From: Solen grandis
Taxonomy: Eukaryota; Mollusca; Bivalvia; Adapedonta; Solenidae
Assembly: GCA_021229015.1 (NCBI GenBank)
Contig: CM037784.1
Span: 68,169,013 to 68,233,012 of the forward strand
Length of the DNA: 64,000 nucleotides
Direction of reading: 5' to 3'
Part shown: positions 22,815 to 33,059 of the stretch, one piece after another
How the letters are laid out: each line of letters starts with the position of its first letter
Position numbering within the stretch: the first letter of the stretch is position 1
Notes under the pieces: model-generated
The model's input: only the letters and a program-made list of their open reading frames with translations
Told to the model about the DNA's origin: nothing
Database searches by the model: none
Made by a program: the position numbers and the translations under genes

Positions 22815-23042
22815 TTTAGCTCACATGAGCACAATGTGCTCCGTCGTGCGTCATCAACAATTTGGCTTGTTAACACTCTAGAGGCCAAATTTTTAAGGCC
22901 AATCTTTATGAAACTTGGTCAGAATGGTTGTGTCTATAAAATCTTGGACAAGTTCAAAATTGGGTCATGTGGGGTCAAAAACTAGGTCACCAGGTCAAAT
23001 CTTAGTAAAACCTTGTTAACACTCTAGAGGCCACATTTTGAT
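22815..23042 (-). mobile_element. Helentron-like repeat fragment in intron 6 of the transposon gene
   Basis: The plus strand reads TTTTAGCTCACATGAGCAC AATGTGCTCCGTCGTGCG, then CTTGTTAACACTCTAGAGGCC twice (about 22868 and 23013). This is the complement of the interior and 3' end of copy H (55985-56417), where CTCTAGAGTGTTAACAAG also recurs. The 5' end is missing. Confidence 0.65.
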
Positions 23043-23199
23043 TGTGTATATAAAAAAATATCTTAAATGGCCCATAATGGACTTGCAATTATTTTTCAAT
23101 GAAGAGCATAGAGTTAATTCCACAAGTGGAATTTGAACCCAGAACCTATTGTGTTTGTATTGTATTCTTCAGTTGCTACATAATAGTAATGACTTTTTT

Positions 23200-23236
23200 T
23201 TTTTTTGATAATGCAAAAAAAAAAAAAAAAAAAAAA
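23200..23236. repeat. Poly(T) and poly(A) tracts
   Basis: A run of T (about 23193-23205) and a run of about 22 A (23215-23236) face each other just upstream of exon 7. They may mark the tail of an inserted retroelement. Confidence 0.6.
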
Positions 23237-23615
23237 TGTTTTAGATAGATGTAAGTTGGTTATTTTTAGACTAATGAGGCACTAGGACTGTCACCTGGAA
23301 ATAATACTGTAAAGTATGCTGATAAGTGCCAGAAGCAAAGTTTGCAGAAGCAGAAATCTCAGGTCCTTCCGTCTGGGAAACGCCGTAGACTCGAACTCAA
23401 GAAGGAACGCATTACTAGGCAAGGAGCAATGGAAGCCTTGGAGGGTGTTTCATATCACTCAGGTAGGGGAACCTTCTAAAGTGTTTAGCCCCCACTTAGC
23501 TTAATCAGTAAAGCCCTGGTTTTATGTCTTTATATTTTTTGAGTCATTAGTTTGATTCTAGGACTGGTAACAAATTAATGTTTAACTCTGGATTCATAAT
23601 AAGCAGTAAGTCATC

Positions 23616-23780
23616 ACTAACGCCGGTTTCCAGCTGGCTTGCGGTAGGTCGGTGGTTCTACCCGGGTACCTCTGTGTACTCGGGGTCTTCCTCCACTTGT
23701 AATTAGCTGGACGTCGCTATATGATTGAAATACTATCGCAGCGACGGTAAACCCCAATACAACAACAACTAACGCCAGTT
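23616..23780 (+). mobile_element. tRNA-derived SINE (family 2), 5'-truncated, with target duplication
   Basis: The body (23629-23767) reads CCAGCTGGCTTGCGGTAGG, GGTGGTTCTACCCGGGTACC, TCTTCCTCCACTTGTAATTAG, GACGTCGCTATATGATTGAAA and ends in CCCCAATACAACAACAAC. It is flanked by ACTAACGCCGGTT (23616-23628) and ACTAACGCCAGTT (23768-23780), a 13-bp duplication with one mismatch. The tRNA head is missing. It lies in intron 7 of the transposon gene. Confidence 0.8.
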
Positions 23781-23944
23781 ATGTACATTGAATCCCCCCC
23801 ACCCCCCAAAAAAGTGAAAATGTTTATCAGAAAAATGTTTGATTCATAGCTTGATAAAATTTAAATAAAATATGTACTTTGAAGTTTATTTAAGTATTTT
23901 GAAGACTATTATATAACAGATTCATTGATGTGTATCAATTGCAG

Positions 23945-25190
23945 AAGTAGGACACTCCAATGTTGTTGACATTGATCAACTACCAGATGCTGTTCCTCGA
24001 GGGAATTTTCAACCTGTTGAAGTGGATACTGGAAAGCCAACATTTGTCACACTTGACCTTGAAACTACTGACCTAAGTAAGAATAATTATTTATCCACTT
24101 AGATTAGATAAATAAATAAAGTGATTAGGTAGCATATTCATAAACATTAAAAAAAGCACAACATGAGAATGTAAACAAGTTAGATATGGCACAAATGTAA
24201 AATTAAAATAATTTTTAATCTACACCAGTTTCTTTGATGAAAAGCTATCATTTATTTCATAAACACAGATGTGAGAGTGTTGTCATTTGTTGTTTTTTTG
24301 TGCAATGGAATAAGTGATATTCACCTATTTATGTTTTCACTTTTTTTTCAGTTCGTGGTTCTGTCATTCCTCACATCACACAGCTGATTGCGGCAAAAGA
24401 AATAAAAAGTGGGGCCCAGTTTGGGGTATACTCCTAGCCTCTTGTCCCAATTGCACCAGATGCACAAAGAATTACAGGAATATGTGTGATAGTGGTAACA
24501 TAGTTGTCAATGGAAAGGCTGTTGAGACTTTGACTATCAAATGTGCCCTTGAAAAATTGTGCAGCTGGCTAGAAAAATTCCCCAATGTTTACATTGTTGC
24601 GCATAATGGCTGCAGATTTGATTTTCCAGTACTCATGACTGCCATGGAGAAAACAGGAAGTACAGGTAGTTTAATGCAGTGTGTTACTGGCTGTGTTGAC
24701 AGTCTTGCTGTTTTAAGAAGTTCCCAGACCAGTCACACAAACAGGAGGACTTGGTCAACCAAAACCTTGGCATTTCTTACAGTGCACATAATGCTGAAGC
24801 AGATGTTGAAGCTCTTGCACAACTTATTAGACTGTGTGAGGTCCCTGAACTAGTATCATGCAGTTTCTCATTAAATGCAGTAAAGAATTCAATGCTTTTT
24901 AACATAGCAAAATCAAACAACATTAGGTCATTGGATGTCTTGGTATGCAAAGGAGTTATGAAGCGCCCACCGGCTGAGAACATTGCTGGCTCAGGGTTAA
25001 ACTTAGAACATTTGAGAGTAATCCATAGAAGGTCAGGAGCAGATGGACTTCGTGACTGTTTTATAGCCAAAAACAGTATTGGATTACCAAGAGTAACCAG
25101 CTCAAAAAAAGTGATTGAGGAAGTGATTCCCAAGATCAGCCAGTACTTGACTCATAATTATTCTGTCGAAAGATTCCATGTACAGGTTCC
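23945..25190 (+). pseudogene. DEDDh exonuclease domain, exons 8-9 of the same transposon gene
   Basis: Exon 8 (23945-24076) follows exon 7 in phase and contains TFVTLDLETTDL, the DEDD motif I (D-x-E). Exon 9 (24352 to about 25190) begins IRGSVIPHITQLIAAKEIKS. It then holds IVAHNGCRFDFPVL (motif II, with its Asp), a VDSLAVLR segment, and YSAHNAEADVEALAQLI (motif III, H-x4-D). All expected acidic residues and the histidine are visible. This fold removes nucleotides from 3' ends of DNA or RNA. Exon 9 has TAG at 24435-24437 and two frame changes (about 24440-24482 and near 24720), so it is dead. About 110 residues after motif III (GLRDCFIAKNSIGLPRVTSS) have no recognised domain. The reading ends near CCAG/GTAGTT at 25190, which could be one more splice donor; no further exon was found. 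Confidence 0.75.
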
Positions 25191-26103
25191 AGGTAGTTTG
25201 TATAAATCTCTGCAGATATTCTTTTTTTTGAATGTGTTAACTTAAAAAAAACTTTAATCAAGTAACTAGGTAGTTTGAAATGGCAAGCTTTATAAAACAA
25301 ATGATTTTGTAGAACTTTGTACACTTTTTAATGTACAGTGCAAAACAGATTTTTATCTTCAGGAAAATTTCATATATGAAATGAGGATTGTGTTTTCACA
25401 TAAAAAATGTCATTTTCTGTTCATTATTTTACTTAACAATGGTTTCACATTCAGCATGCAACACTTAATATGATAAGTTAATTTATTTCTTTAATATTGT
25501 GGACACATGGTACATGAAAAGAACTTATAAAACTGTCAACACCTAATATTTGGTATTTTTACTATGCTTAAAAAACGGGGGGTCATTTTATACAAACTGT
25601 TATAACTTAATATTTTGATGGTTGACCTATTCAAAATTGTGCATTTTTTTGTTAAATACATTATATGAAAGATTTTTTAATAGCTTATTCCAAGATACTT
25701 GTATAAAAAATACATAATTTTCCAGGATTTGTAGTTGCGCTATTTTGCAAATGTAAGCAAAATATCAAAATATAGTAGGAACATTATTCTAAATATTTTT
25801 TTAAACAAACATATTAACAGGTTTTCTCTGATTTTTTTTAATGTTTGCCATATAATACATGTCTTAGGTATTAAATAAATCAATTTGTGAGACAAAAAAA
25901 GGGAAATTTGATGATTGTATAGCTGTTTTTATATGTATACCCGCACAGAATTTGCGTAAGCTTTTGAATACAGTGATTGATAGACTAAAAATAAAAAAAA
26001 TACAAAGAATTTGTGGTTAGATTTTTTTTATATTACACAAAATGCTTTCTTTGCATGTACAAAATGAAAAAATACCAAAGAAACACAAATTTGAAATTTC
26101 ATG
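25191..26103. other. Right non-coding arm of the TTAA transposon
   Basis: AT-rich sequence with no frame similar to transposase or exonuclease. It runs up to the right inverted repeat. A poly(A) signal-like AATAAA occurs at about 25874, though nothing ties it to the gene. Confidence 0.5.
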
Positions 26104-26125
26104 CATTAGGGTGCCACTACCTTAA
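26104..26125 (-). repeat. Right terminal inverted repeat and TTAA target site
   Basis: CATTAGGGTGCCACTACC (26104-26121) is followed by TTAA (26122-26125), mirroring the left end at 17785-17806. Confidence 0.85.
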
Positions 26126-26329
26126 TAAAGGATGAAACCGGACACTGCTCTCTTAAGCATGGGGAATTAATATCCATGTTGGTCACTGTAATTTGTTTAA
26201 AAAAAAGATTGTTTAGACTGTTGATACTCATGTGATATGTGATGACATGATTAAAAATTATTTTCGTATCCAGCCATGTTGCCTGTTTAAATCCCCTGGT
26301 CCACCCTACTCTGTGCATGAGTATTATTT

Positions 26330-26690
26330 GGCACCATTGAATTTCCATTAATTATCATTTAAGGTTATTGATATTTCATTTTAAATCATTGATTCACCAT
26401 TATTTTATGTAAAATGACACCACCAAAATACCATTGAAAAAACATTTTATTCCATTAAAATCCCTCATTGGATACCATTGAAAATAATTTATTTTTCATT
26501 TTTTTAGGGAGAGCTCATTTGCATATTTCGGCTCATTTCAATGGAGTTTCAATGGTGTTTCGATTGAATTTCAATGGTGTTTTGATGGGAGTTTCAATGG
26601 TTTCACTATTTAGTATATAAAGACATTCAATGGTCCTTCAAGGGTTGTGCTACATCTGGTTCTGCAAAAAGAAATGGTAATTCAATGGTG
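26330..26690. repeat. Converging CCATTGAAA / TTTCAATGG motif cluster
   Basis: CCATTGAA(A/T) occurs at about 26334, 26431 and 26475. The complement TTTCAATGG occurs at 26536, 26547, 26569 and 26592, with TTCAATGG near 26628 and 26681. The two orientations face each other around 26500, so the region could fold back. No coding sequence is seen. Confidence 0.6.
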
Positions 26691-26944
26691 TTTCAAGCCA
26701 TTTCATTTCGATAAGAGCTTTCATAGTTGTTCAAAGAATTTGATTCCATGCAGAAGTCTGGTTGCCTTGGCAACAGAAAGAAAAAAACATGAAAATTTTG
26801 AAAATCTTCTCTTCCAAAACTACTATCAAGATTTCGAAGTTATTTTGCACAGATGTTCCTTAGGTCACTCTCTACCAAGATTGATCAAATTATTTTGATT
26901 CGTTGAAAAACATGGCCGCCATGGGGCAGAGCTAATTTTCCTTA

Positions 26945-27640
26945 TACAGTAGAACCTCGTTAATCCGAAGTCATAGGAACCGGGCTGAAAACTTCAAAAT
27001 AATGATAATTCGGATTAAAAATCCAATGATAAATTTCGGTTTGTGTGCATGCATGTTTGCGTTTTCATTACCGGTGAGTATCGTGAAAATCGCTACGTCG
27101 TAAAAACAATTACTGGTACGTATGAAATGAAAAACGGATCCTGTACGTAAGAGGGTCTTCATGGAAATACAAACACATACAATTTTTGATATTGAAATTT
27201 CTTTAAAACATGTATGCAAATATGTATGGAAATAATAATAAAACAAAACAGTTCAACAGTAATTTCGTCTTTCTGTTTCCACCAAGCTGATATCATTTTT
27301 GGTGGTACCCCAAACTCTTCGGCAATTTGCTTTTTTGATTTAATTCCCCTCTCGACTTCCTTGATGGCCACAAACTTCTCTTGATAGGTTTTGCAGTTGT
27401 GCCTACGTTTAACTCCCTTCCGTCCTTATGCCGATCCAGATATCCTCCCGATTTGGTTACTGGGCCCTTCTCTAGATTGCTCGACAGCAGATGGGGTTGA
27501 GACAAACCCAGTTCTTCCCATCGACACAACGGGTATTTCACTGGATTGTTCTAACATTGACAATTGTGAGAAAATACTTTTGGAGACAATAATTCTTTCG
27601 GACGTAAGTGTGCAGAGACGACAGAGATACAATTGATGAT
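26945..27640 (-). mobile_element. Pogo/Tigger-like DNA transposon, deletion derivative
   Basis: A terminal repeat CAGTAGAACCTCGTTAATCC starts at 26947 directly after TA (26945-26946), the target dinucleotide of Tc1/mariner/pogo elements. A minus-strand helix-turn-helix frame lies only about 300 bp away, so most of the transposase has been lost. The opposite terminal repeat was not found before the SINE at 27767, so the right border is approximate. Confidence 0.65.
27258..27423 (-). pseudogene. Pogo/Tigger transposase N-terminal helix-turn-helix remnant
   Basis: The minus strand reads VKRRHNCKTYQEKFVAIKEV, then ERGIKSKKQIAEEFGVPPKM and ISAWWKQKDEI. This is the CENP-B N-terminal/pipsqueak-type fold (+.Y....K...I..VE.G..K..IA.EFG+P..T+S.W...K+.I). 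The frame departs from the family right after this (VELFCFIII), and the DDE domain is absent. It would have bound the element's ends. Confidence 0.7.
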
Positions 27641-27766
27641 TAATCTCTGCTGACTTAATTTAAATTCCGTCAGACACATGCTGATAATCCCTACCTGGAA
27701 AAAGGTGCGAAAAACTTACTTGAGCCATCATTCCAGTGACGCCGCCAAATAAACTGACCTGTTGTT

Positions 27767-28014
27767 GTTGTTGTATTGGGGTTTACTGTCGCTGCGATAG
27801 TATTTCAATCATATAGCAACGTCCAGCTAATTACAGGTGGAGGAAGACTCCGAGTACACAGATTGTACCCAGGTAGAACCACCGACCTACCGAAAGCCAG
27901 CTGGAAGGCTTCCTCACATGAAAAATCCGAAGTCCCTACCGGGATTCGAACCCACAGTGGTGAGGGGCTGAGAGATTTGTAGTCCACGACTGTAACCACT
28001 TGGCCATGGAGGCC
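27767..28014 (-). mobile_element. tRNA-derived SINE (family 2), full-length copy
   Basis: In complement it begins GGGCCTCCATGGCCAAGTGG, an A-box-like tRNA start, and reaches a B-box GTGGGTTCGAATCCC. It continues with CCTTCCAGCTGGCTTTCGG, TCGGTGGTTCTACCTGGG and GCTATATGATTGAAATAC, and ends in CCCCAATACAACAACAACA. The order and 3' tail match the copies at 23629-23767 and 57430-57625. The plus-strand frame at 27776-27982 is an artefact of it. Confidence 0.85.
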
Positions 28015-28563
28015 CCCAAACTGGCACCACCTTCTTGGCCAAAAGCACTGGCTGGATTTCTAAGTTATTTGGCACATATGTTCCTTAGGTCACTCTCTAC
28101 CAAGATTGTTCAAATTATTTTGATCCGTTGAAAAACATTGCCGCCATGGGGCGGAGCCTGTTTTCTTTATATGAATGTAGTACAAATATGAAAAATCATC
28201 TTGGCCAAAAGTACTGTCAGGATTTTTAAGTTATTTGGAACAGATGTTCCTTAGGTCACTCTGTACCAAGATTGTTCAAATTAATTTGATCCATTGAAAA
28301 ATATGGCCGCCAGGGGACTAAGCCCATTTTCCTTATGTGTATATAGTACAAATTTGAAAATTCGTCTTGTCCTAAAGTACTCACTCGATTTATGGCTGGC
28401 AGGGGGCAGAGCCCATTTTCCACAATATCATAAGATATTTGCTGTTTCTTTTCCTCCCACCAAAACCTGTTTACAATATCATAAGATATTTGCTGGGGTT
28501 TTTTTCTCCCACCAAAACCTGGTTCTCAGTTGAGCAACCCAGGGCCATCATGGCCCACTTGTT

Positions 28564-29600
28564 TTTTTTTGTTTTTTTCTGTGAAACCAATTATCAGATT
28601 TTGATTTCATATAGCACAAATTATCACCTCATTGTGCTCCACAAAAATTGCTAAAATGAAGTTGATCCTTTGAAAAATGAGGCCCCTATGGGATAAGCTA
28701 CTTTCCTTACTCTATTCTTTATATATTCATTTTCAAAATTCTTTTTCTGTGAAAGCAATGGTCATAATTTAATTTCATTTTGCACAAATGGTCACCTCAT
28801 GAATGTCTACCATAATTGTCAAATTAAAGTTGATACCTTGAAAAATGAGGCTAGTATGGGGTTGTTTAGTTTCCTTATATATTTTAGAGATATTGAAAAA
28901 TCCTCCCCTCTGGAACTAATGTTCAGAATTAATTCCTGTTTGCACCATTGATTACCTCAAGGTTTCATACCATAACTGTGTAAGCATTTATTTTCATTTT
29001 TGAAAATAATTAAGTATAGCATAACCTTTAACTACAGCAGTTAAGAAAATTAATGAATATCTATTAGGCCATTTTTCATAAATTATAAATGTTTCACTAC
29101 GATCACGCTACAGGCGCTTAGTACTGACAACGTCAAAATGGATGTTTTGAGACTTAAACAATTTATATTTTGTTTTAAAGTTGAAATAAAAATGAAAAAA
29201 AAATACCTTCATATATTTCAAATAAAAGAACTATTTGAGAAATTGAAAGGAATTTGGTAGAATGTTAACTGAGAGTAGACAAACAATCATCATCATTGTT
29301 ATAAATAGTTCAAGTATATGTATGAAATGCTTTTAATGAGTGTTATTTCCATGAGACATTAAGAAAAGATATACAACACACAATATGAAATAATTAACTA
29401 CTCAATTTTTAATAATAATTTGCCATCTTCGAATTTATCCAAATTGTGTATATTGCACAAACATGTACTATCGACACACTTTACACGTGCATCGTTTCGT
29501 TGTCATGGCATCAGTCAAATGCAGCTAGGCGTTAAATTTCCGTTTTTGAGCGTGGGGCTCGTGCATGCGGAACGGTAACCGGTAGACAGTGTTACAGAGC
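28564..29600. other. Repeat fragments, no gene recognised
   Basis: At 28660-28870 two units carry GAAAAATGAGGC..CTATGGG and TTCTTTTTCTGTGAAAGCAAT. They are related to a fragment at 36859-36930 and, in reverse, to 62632-62800. The remainder to 29600 is AT-rich and featureless. Confidence 0.45.
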
Positions 29601-29660
29601 ACTGTACATGTCATCTGTGATCACACAGTGAAATTCACATCTAAAGTTGACAAGTTTTAC

Positions 29661-30645
29661 AATGCCATGGTTGTCAGAAGCCGAGAGAAATAGGGCTATT
29701 GGAATGCTCCAGGGCGGTGTTTCCATTGCCAACGTTACAGAACCTTTAACTGCAGTCGCAACACAATTCATGAGCTTGTTAGACGTTTTATGCAAACAGG
29801 TGGTGTGTCCGATCATCCCAGGTCAGGTTGACCAAGGGCCTGAAGGGATGATCGTGCCATTATCTTAATACACTTCCGTAACCGCTTCATACCCGAGACA
29901 TTGATGGCACCTTTGTTTAACGTAAGTGCTCAAACTATTCGCAATAGGTTATGCAAAGACGCCCAGTTAGAGCCCGATGCCCATACACCGGTGGTATACT
30001 GACATTACGCCATCGTCAGGCCCGTATGGCATGGGCATGTGCCCACCGTCACTGGCGTTGAAGTGACTGGAACACTGTCCTGTTTTCAGACAAATCGCGA
30101 TTCAATCTGAGTAATGCCGACGGCCGCACACGAGTCTATCGCCGGCAAGGTGAACGATTCGCACCCATCTGTGTTAGAGAACATGATTGTTTTGGGGGTG
30201 GTGGCGTAATGGTATGGGGTGGGATAATGGGGGGAGGGTGGCAGAAAACCCAACTTATCATTCTGTGAGGCAACTTAAATGCCCAAGGGTACATTAACAA
30301 TATTTTAAATGCAGAAGCTATTCTGTTTTTGAGAAGAAATGCTCCAGCTGTTTTCCAGCAGGATAATGCCCGTCCCTACACAGCAAGAATTACACGCGCT
30401 CACTTAGCAGCAGCAAACATTAACATCATGCAATGACTCAGGATATAAATCCAATAGAGCATATCTGGGACAAGCTTGGCAGAAACGTTGCCAAAGACAT
30501 GCTCCACAGAATATCCAAGAGCTGACAAATGCATTGATTCATGAATAGAACAATCTTCCCAACGGACTTGTACAATATTACATCAATTTGATGCGACGAT
30601 GCATGGATACACTCATTAGAGCTAGAGGTGCTCACGTCCGATATT
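29661..30645 (+). pseudogene. Tc1-like DD34E transposase pseudogene
   Basis: The plus strand begins MPWLSEAERNRAIGMLQGGV, the usual Tc1-family start. After frame changes it gives RHWR..DWNTVLFSDKSRFN (first Asp), SNADGRTRVYRRQGERF, GGGGVMVWGGI and GNLNAQGYINNILN. QDNARPYTAR follows (second Asp), and then NPIEHIWDKLGRNVAK in another frame (Glu). Length fits a complete 330-residue transposase, but stops and indels are frequent, for example near 29866, 30268 and 30434. It would catalyse cut-and-paste at TA. I could not match terminal inverted repeats outside it. Confidence 0.85.
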
Positions 30646-30940
30646 GATTTCAATACCAGAACACTTGCACATTATTAAATTGTGATCTAAAGGGTTAAAA
30701 TTCACCAGAAAAAATGTCAATGCCATTACATCCAAACTGATAAATTCAATTTTGACCCCTATCATTGAAATTACGTAATTTAACCAACTTAAATCATGAC
30801 CAATAAAACCAAAATGCATATCTGGGTTGGGAATGGATTATTTTAACATGCCCAAATGTTGTTGTCATGCTGTATTGTCTATTTTCTGAAAAAATGAATA
30901 AAACATACCCTGTCAGGTTTCTTTTTTTGTTGAGTACTAG

Positions 30941-30965
30941 TATATATATATATATATATATATAT
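30941..30965. repeat. TA microsatellite
   Basis: About twelve TA dinucleotides, ending at TATATTGATA. Confidence 0.85.
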
Positions 30966-32879
30966 TGATATCAAGGAAAATGATGACAATAACAGTGACA
31001 ATATGTTGATGGACATAATAATTTTGTTTCATGGTTGATAATGTGATCAATTTATAATGATATCACAATAATTATGTAAAATTTAAAAAAGATGAAATGA
31101 AAAAAGTTGTTTTGTTTTTTTTCATAAAAACTTCTTTGCTAAAAGTAAAAATAACAATTTGATATTTATATAAATCACCAATGTCTAATTCACAAAATCA
31201 ATACATCTGTACAGCTATGGATATGAATAATGTGCGCAGTGAGACAATCCTGGTCATTATTACAATTTCAGGTCTTTATTTGTTGAGAATCAGACATACA
31301 AATATCACAATATTGGTAGAGCTGACATACTGCATATCTCTTCATGAATGTGTTCCGCCAACTGGGTCTCAAACTCATGTGGTGTTTAGAGAGACTGTAC
31401 ATACTTTTAGCTTTATTGTCAGCCTAATGGTATATATCATGATTTATTAACATGAAGATCATGTTCCAGAATTTCTCTGAAGTCATACCTGACCTTGATG
31501 ATTGATTTTCTTTGTAACTCTCGGAGGCTTGATAAAGGAATACTGAGCTTTATACATAATCACAGTGTAAGGGCGTGTGTTACTGTTTTTTTCCTCAGTT
31601 AAAATTAATAAAAAAGAAAAATAATATCTTTATAATTATAACAGAAGACACGCATACAAATAGTTCATTCATGATAGTCCAATTATCTGAGTTAATGATT
31701 TAAAATTTTCAGGAACTTCATTTTTACAGAAAAAAAAAAAATTCAGAATGGGAGGGAAGAAATGGCGTCATTTTCAAACATTTTGTTATTCTTAAAGGAA
31801 ATCCTTGAATGGATTTTTTTTATAAATTTTCTTGTTAATATTCATTAATGGTTTTTGATGCTAGTAAAAGTTGTAGTAGTAGTACAGCCACAGAAATAAA
31901 ACCGTAAACGATCGCATGTGTTACCCATGAAATTAACTTGACGCGTCACTTGACAGACACGATTAAAAATAGCACCGTTACACACACAAGTGTGGAGAGC
32001 TAAAGAAATCGATTTTATAAAAATAGTAACTTTACTCATGCGATAAGTAAAGGCAGTTTACAAATATAATGGAAGGCTGGTGACATGAGAATGCCTAGAT
32101 ATTGTTAAATGTGTTTTTCATAATTGTTGATACATTATACAATAATTTCAAAAGTGCTTTCGAAGATTAAGCATGTAAATATCCTACTTTCACTTTTACC
32201 AAAATCAAGCATTTTCAGAAAATGTCATTTTACAGATATGTATTTTTATAGCAAAAAGTAATATAAAATGCCAAAATACATTTCACTGCCATCATAAATT
32301 GATATTACTAGCTAATCAACTGTTGACAATAGCTTAATGGTGTGTTAATTCATTTTATTTACGTTACTTATACATATCAGTGGCAGCCATGCATTACCCA
32401 TAATCCTTTGAGTGCTTATTCACAGGTCATTCAGACTGGTGTTTCCGACTTAATTGTTACATCAACAGATAAATGGCGTACCAGCTAAAATATTCTAAAT
32501 TTATAATAAATTGAATAGTTATGTGAAAAATATATCTTATAATACAATGTAATTTAATTGTCAGTATTTCAAAGGCCCACAATGCATGCAAACAATCGCA
32601 ATAAAAATTTGCCTGATTAAACCTGTGAGGGCATGTAGCAGTACGAATTATAGATACTTCTATATTGCGAAGAACAAAATGTAGATCATATTACTAAGAT
32701 CTACCTAATTCTATCTACATGACAAACCTAGCTTTTTTTTCTATAAAAAGAAAATTGTATTTAGATCTGAGTACCGGTATGCTAAGTATCAAGTCTACAT
32801 AAACTGAACAAAATTATGCATGTATTAGATACGTAGTTTTAAATGATTTTGGCTATACAAGTATCATTTTTTATGACTT
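30966..32879. other. AT-rich sequence, no gene recognised
   Basis: Short frames (for example 31181-31450) have no domain. I see no element ends. Confidence 0.5.
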
Positions 32880-32885
32880 TAGTAT

Positions 32886-32945
32886 GTTGTGGCTGGGGAT
32901 TGAATCCACAACCTCCGGATTCCAGGGCAGTAAGCCACTTATTAA
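32886..32945 (-). mobile_element. tRNA-like SINE head
   Basis: In complement: GTGGCTTACTGCCCTGG, then GGAGGTTGTGGATTCAATCC. The order of an A-box-like word and a B-box-like GGATTCAATCC at tRNA spacing suggests a SINE head. The acceptor arms do not pair, so it is not a tRNA gene. Confidence 0.4.
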
Positions 32946-33059
32946 ATTGCTATTATCATTCTTGACAAATCCAATGTGGACTATATATACTATATATAGT
33001 ATAGTAAGATTCAAATGATCAGATAAGAAAAATAGGCAGCCAGACCTGCAACCTTTTGT

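Larger units (their letters stand above)
19325..23462 (+). pseudogene. Mutator/Kolobok-type DDE transposase, exons 1-7 of nine
   Basis: Inferred exons: 19325-19787, 20128-20303, 20602-20706, 21009-21146, 21485-21672, 21965-22774, 23270-23462. All begin after AG and end before GT, and their phases join correctly. Exon 1 starts at ATG 19325 and has a zinc-ribbon-like YCQSC...MCQNPDC pair, then CFDVNTKLG. Exons 3-4 give an acidic linker (EGDSDSDWTDVESGDEDNGG). Exon 5 ends with the first catalytic Asp in AIDTAWQKKGFD. Exon 6 holds CGTCNWWRWNKPGC, PHNCVRNYRGSARLMES, the second Asp in EGDGDNTLIARL, HQFGDHSFCNERFC and the glutamate in QQCEHANKEVSLRAPKSHHY. Exon 7 is basic. It would cut and paste the element in the nucleus. 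Breaks: frameshifts in exon 2 (about 20140-20155) and exon 6 (about 22480-22495). It continues into exons 8-9. Confidence 0.8.
17789..26121 (+). mobile_element. Kolobok-like (TTAA) DNA transposon encoding transposase plus exonuclease
   Basis: This is an 8,333-bp unit bounded by 18-bp inverted repeats (GGTAGWGGCACCCTAATG) and TTAA on both sides. It encloses a plus-strand nine-exon gene whose product has a Mutator-type DDE core and a DEDDh exonuclease. TTAA duplication with a Mutator-like transposase is the hallmark of the Kolobok superfamily; piggyBac also uses TTAA but has an unrelated transposase motif set. Left non-coding arm: 17807-19324, including a separate repeat at 17948-19232. Right arm: about 25190-26103. 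Later insertions in introns are at 22815-23042 and 23629-23767. The gene is broken, so this copy is non-autonomous now. Confidence 0.8.
26755..28563 (-). mobile_element. Helentron-like repeat copy E, interrupted by a pogo derivative and a SINE
   Basis: The right border (28540-28563) reads CCAGGGCCATCATGGCCCAC then TTGTTTT, the complement of the family's 5' palindrome. Units of about 160 bp repeat GTTCCTTAGGTCACTCTCTAC, CAAGATTGTTCAAATTATTT and ATGGCCGCCATGGGGC at 26845-26940, 28060-28160, 28230-28330 and partly 28385-28425. The first unit breaks at TTATA|CAGTAG (26946) and the series resumes after 28015. The 3' end (left) is not clearly present. Confidence 0.55.

Noticed and set aside
24777..25133. 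118-codon minus-strand frame
   Set aside because: It is the antisense shadow of exon 9 of the exonuclease.
17785..26125. piggyBac assignment for the TTAA element
   Set aside because: TTAA fits, but the encoded protein shows Mutator/Kolobok landmarks (DTAW, H-C..N..GS...ME, GDGD) and no piggyBac-like core.
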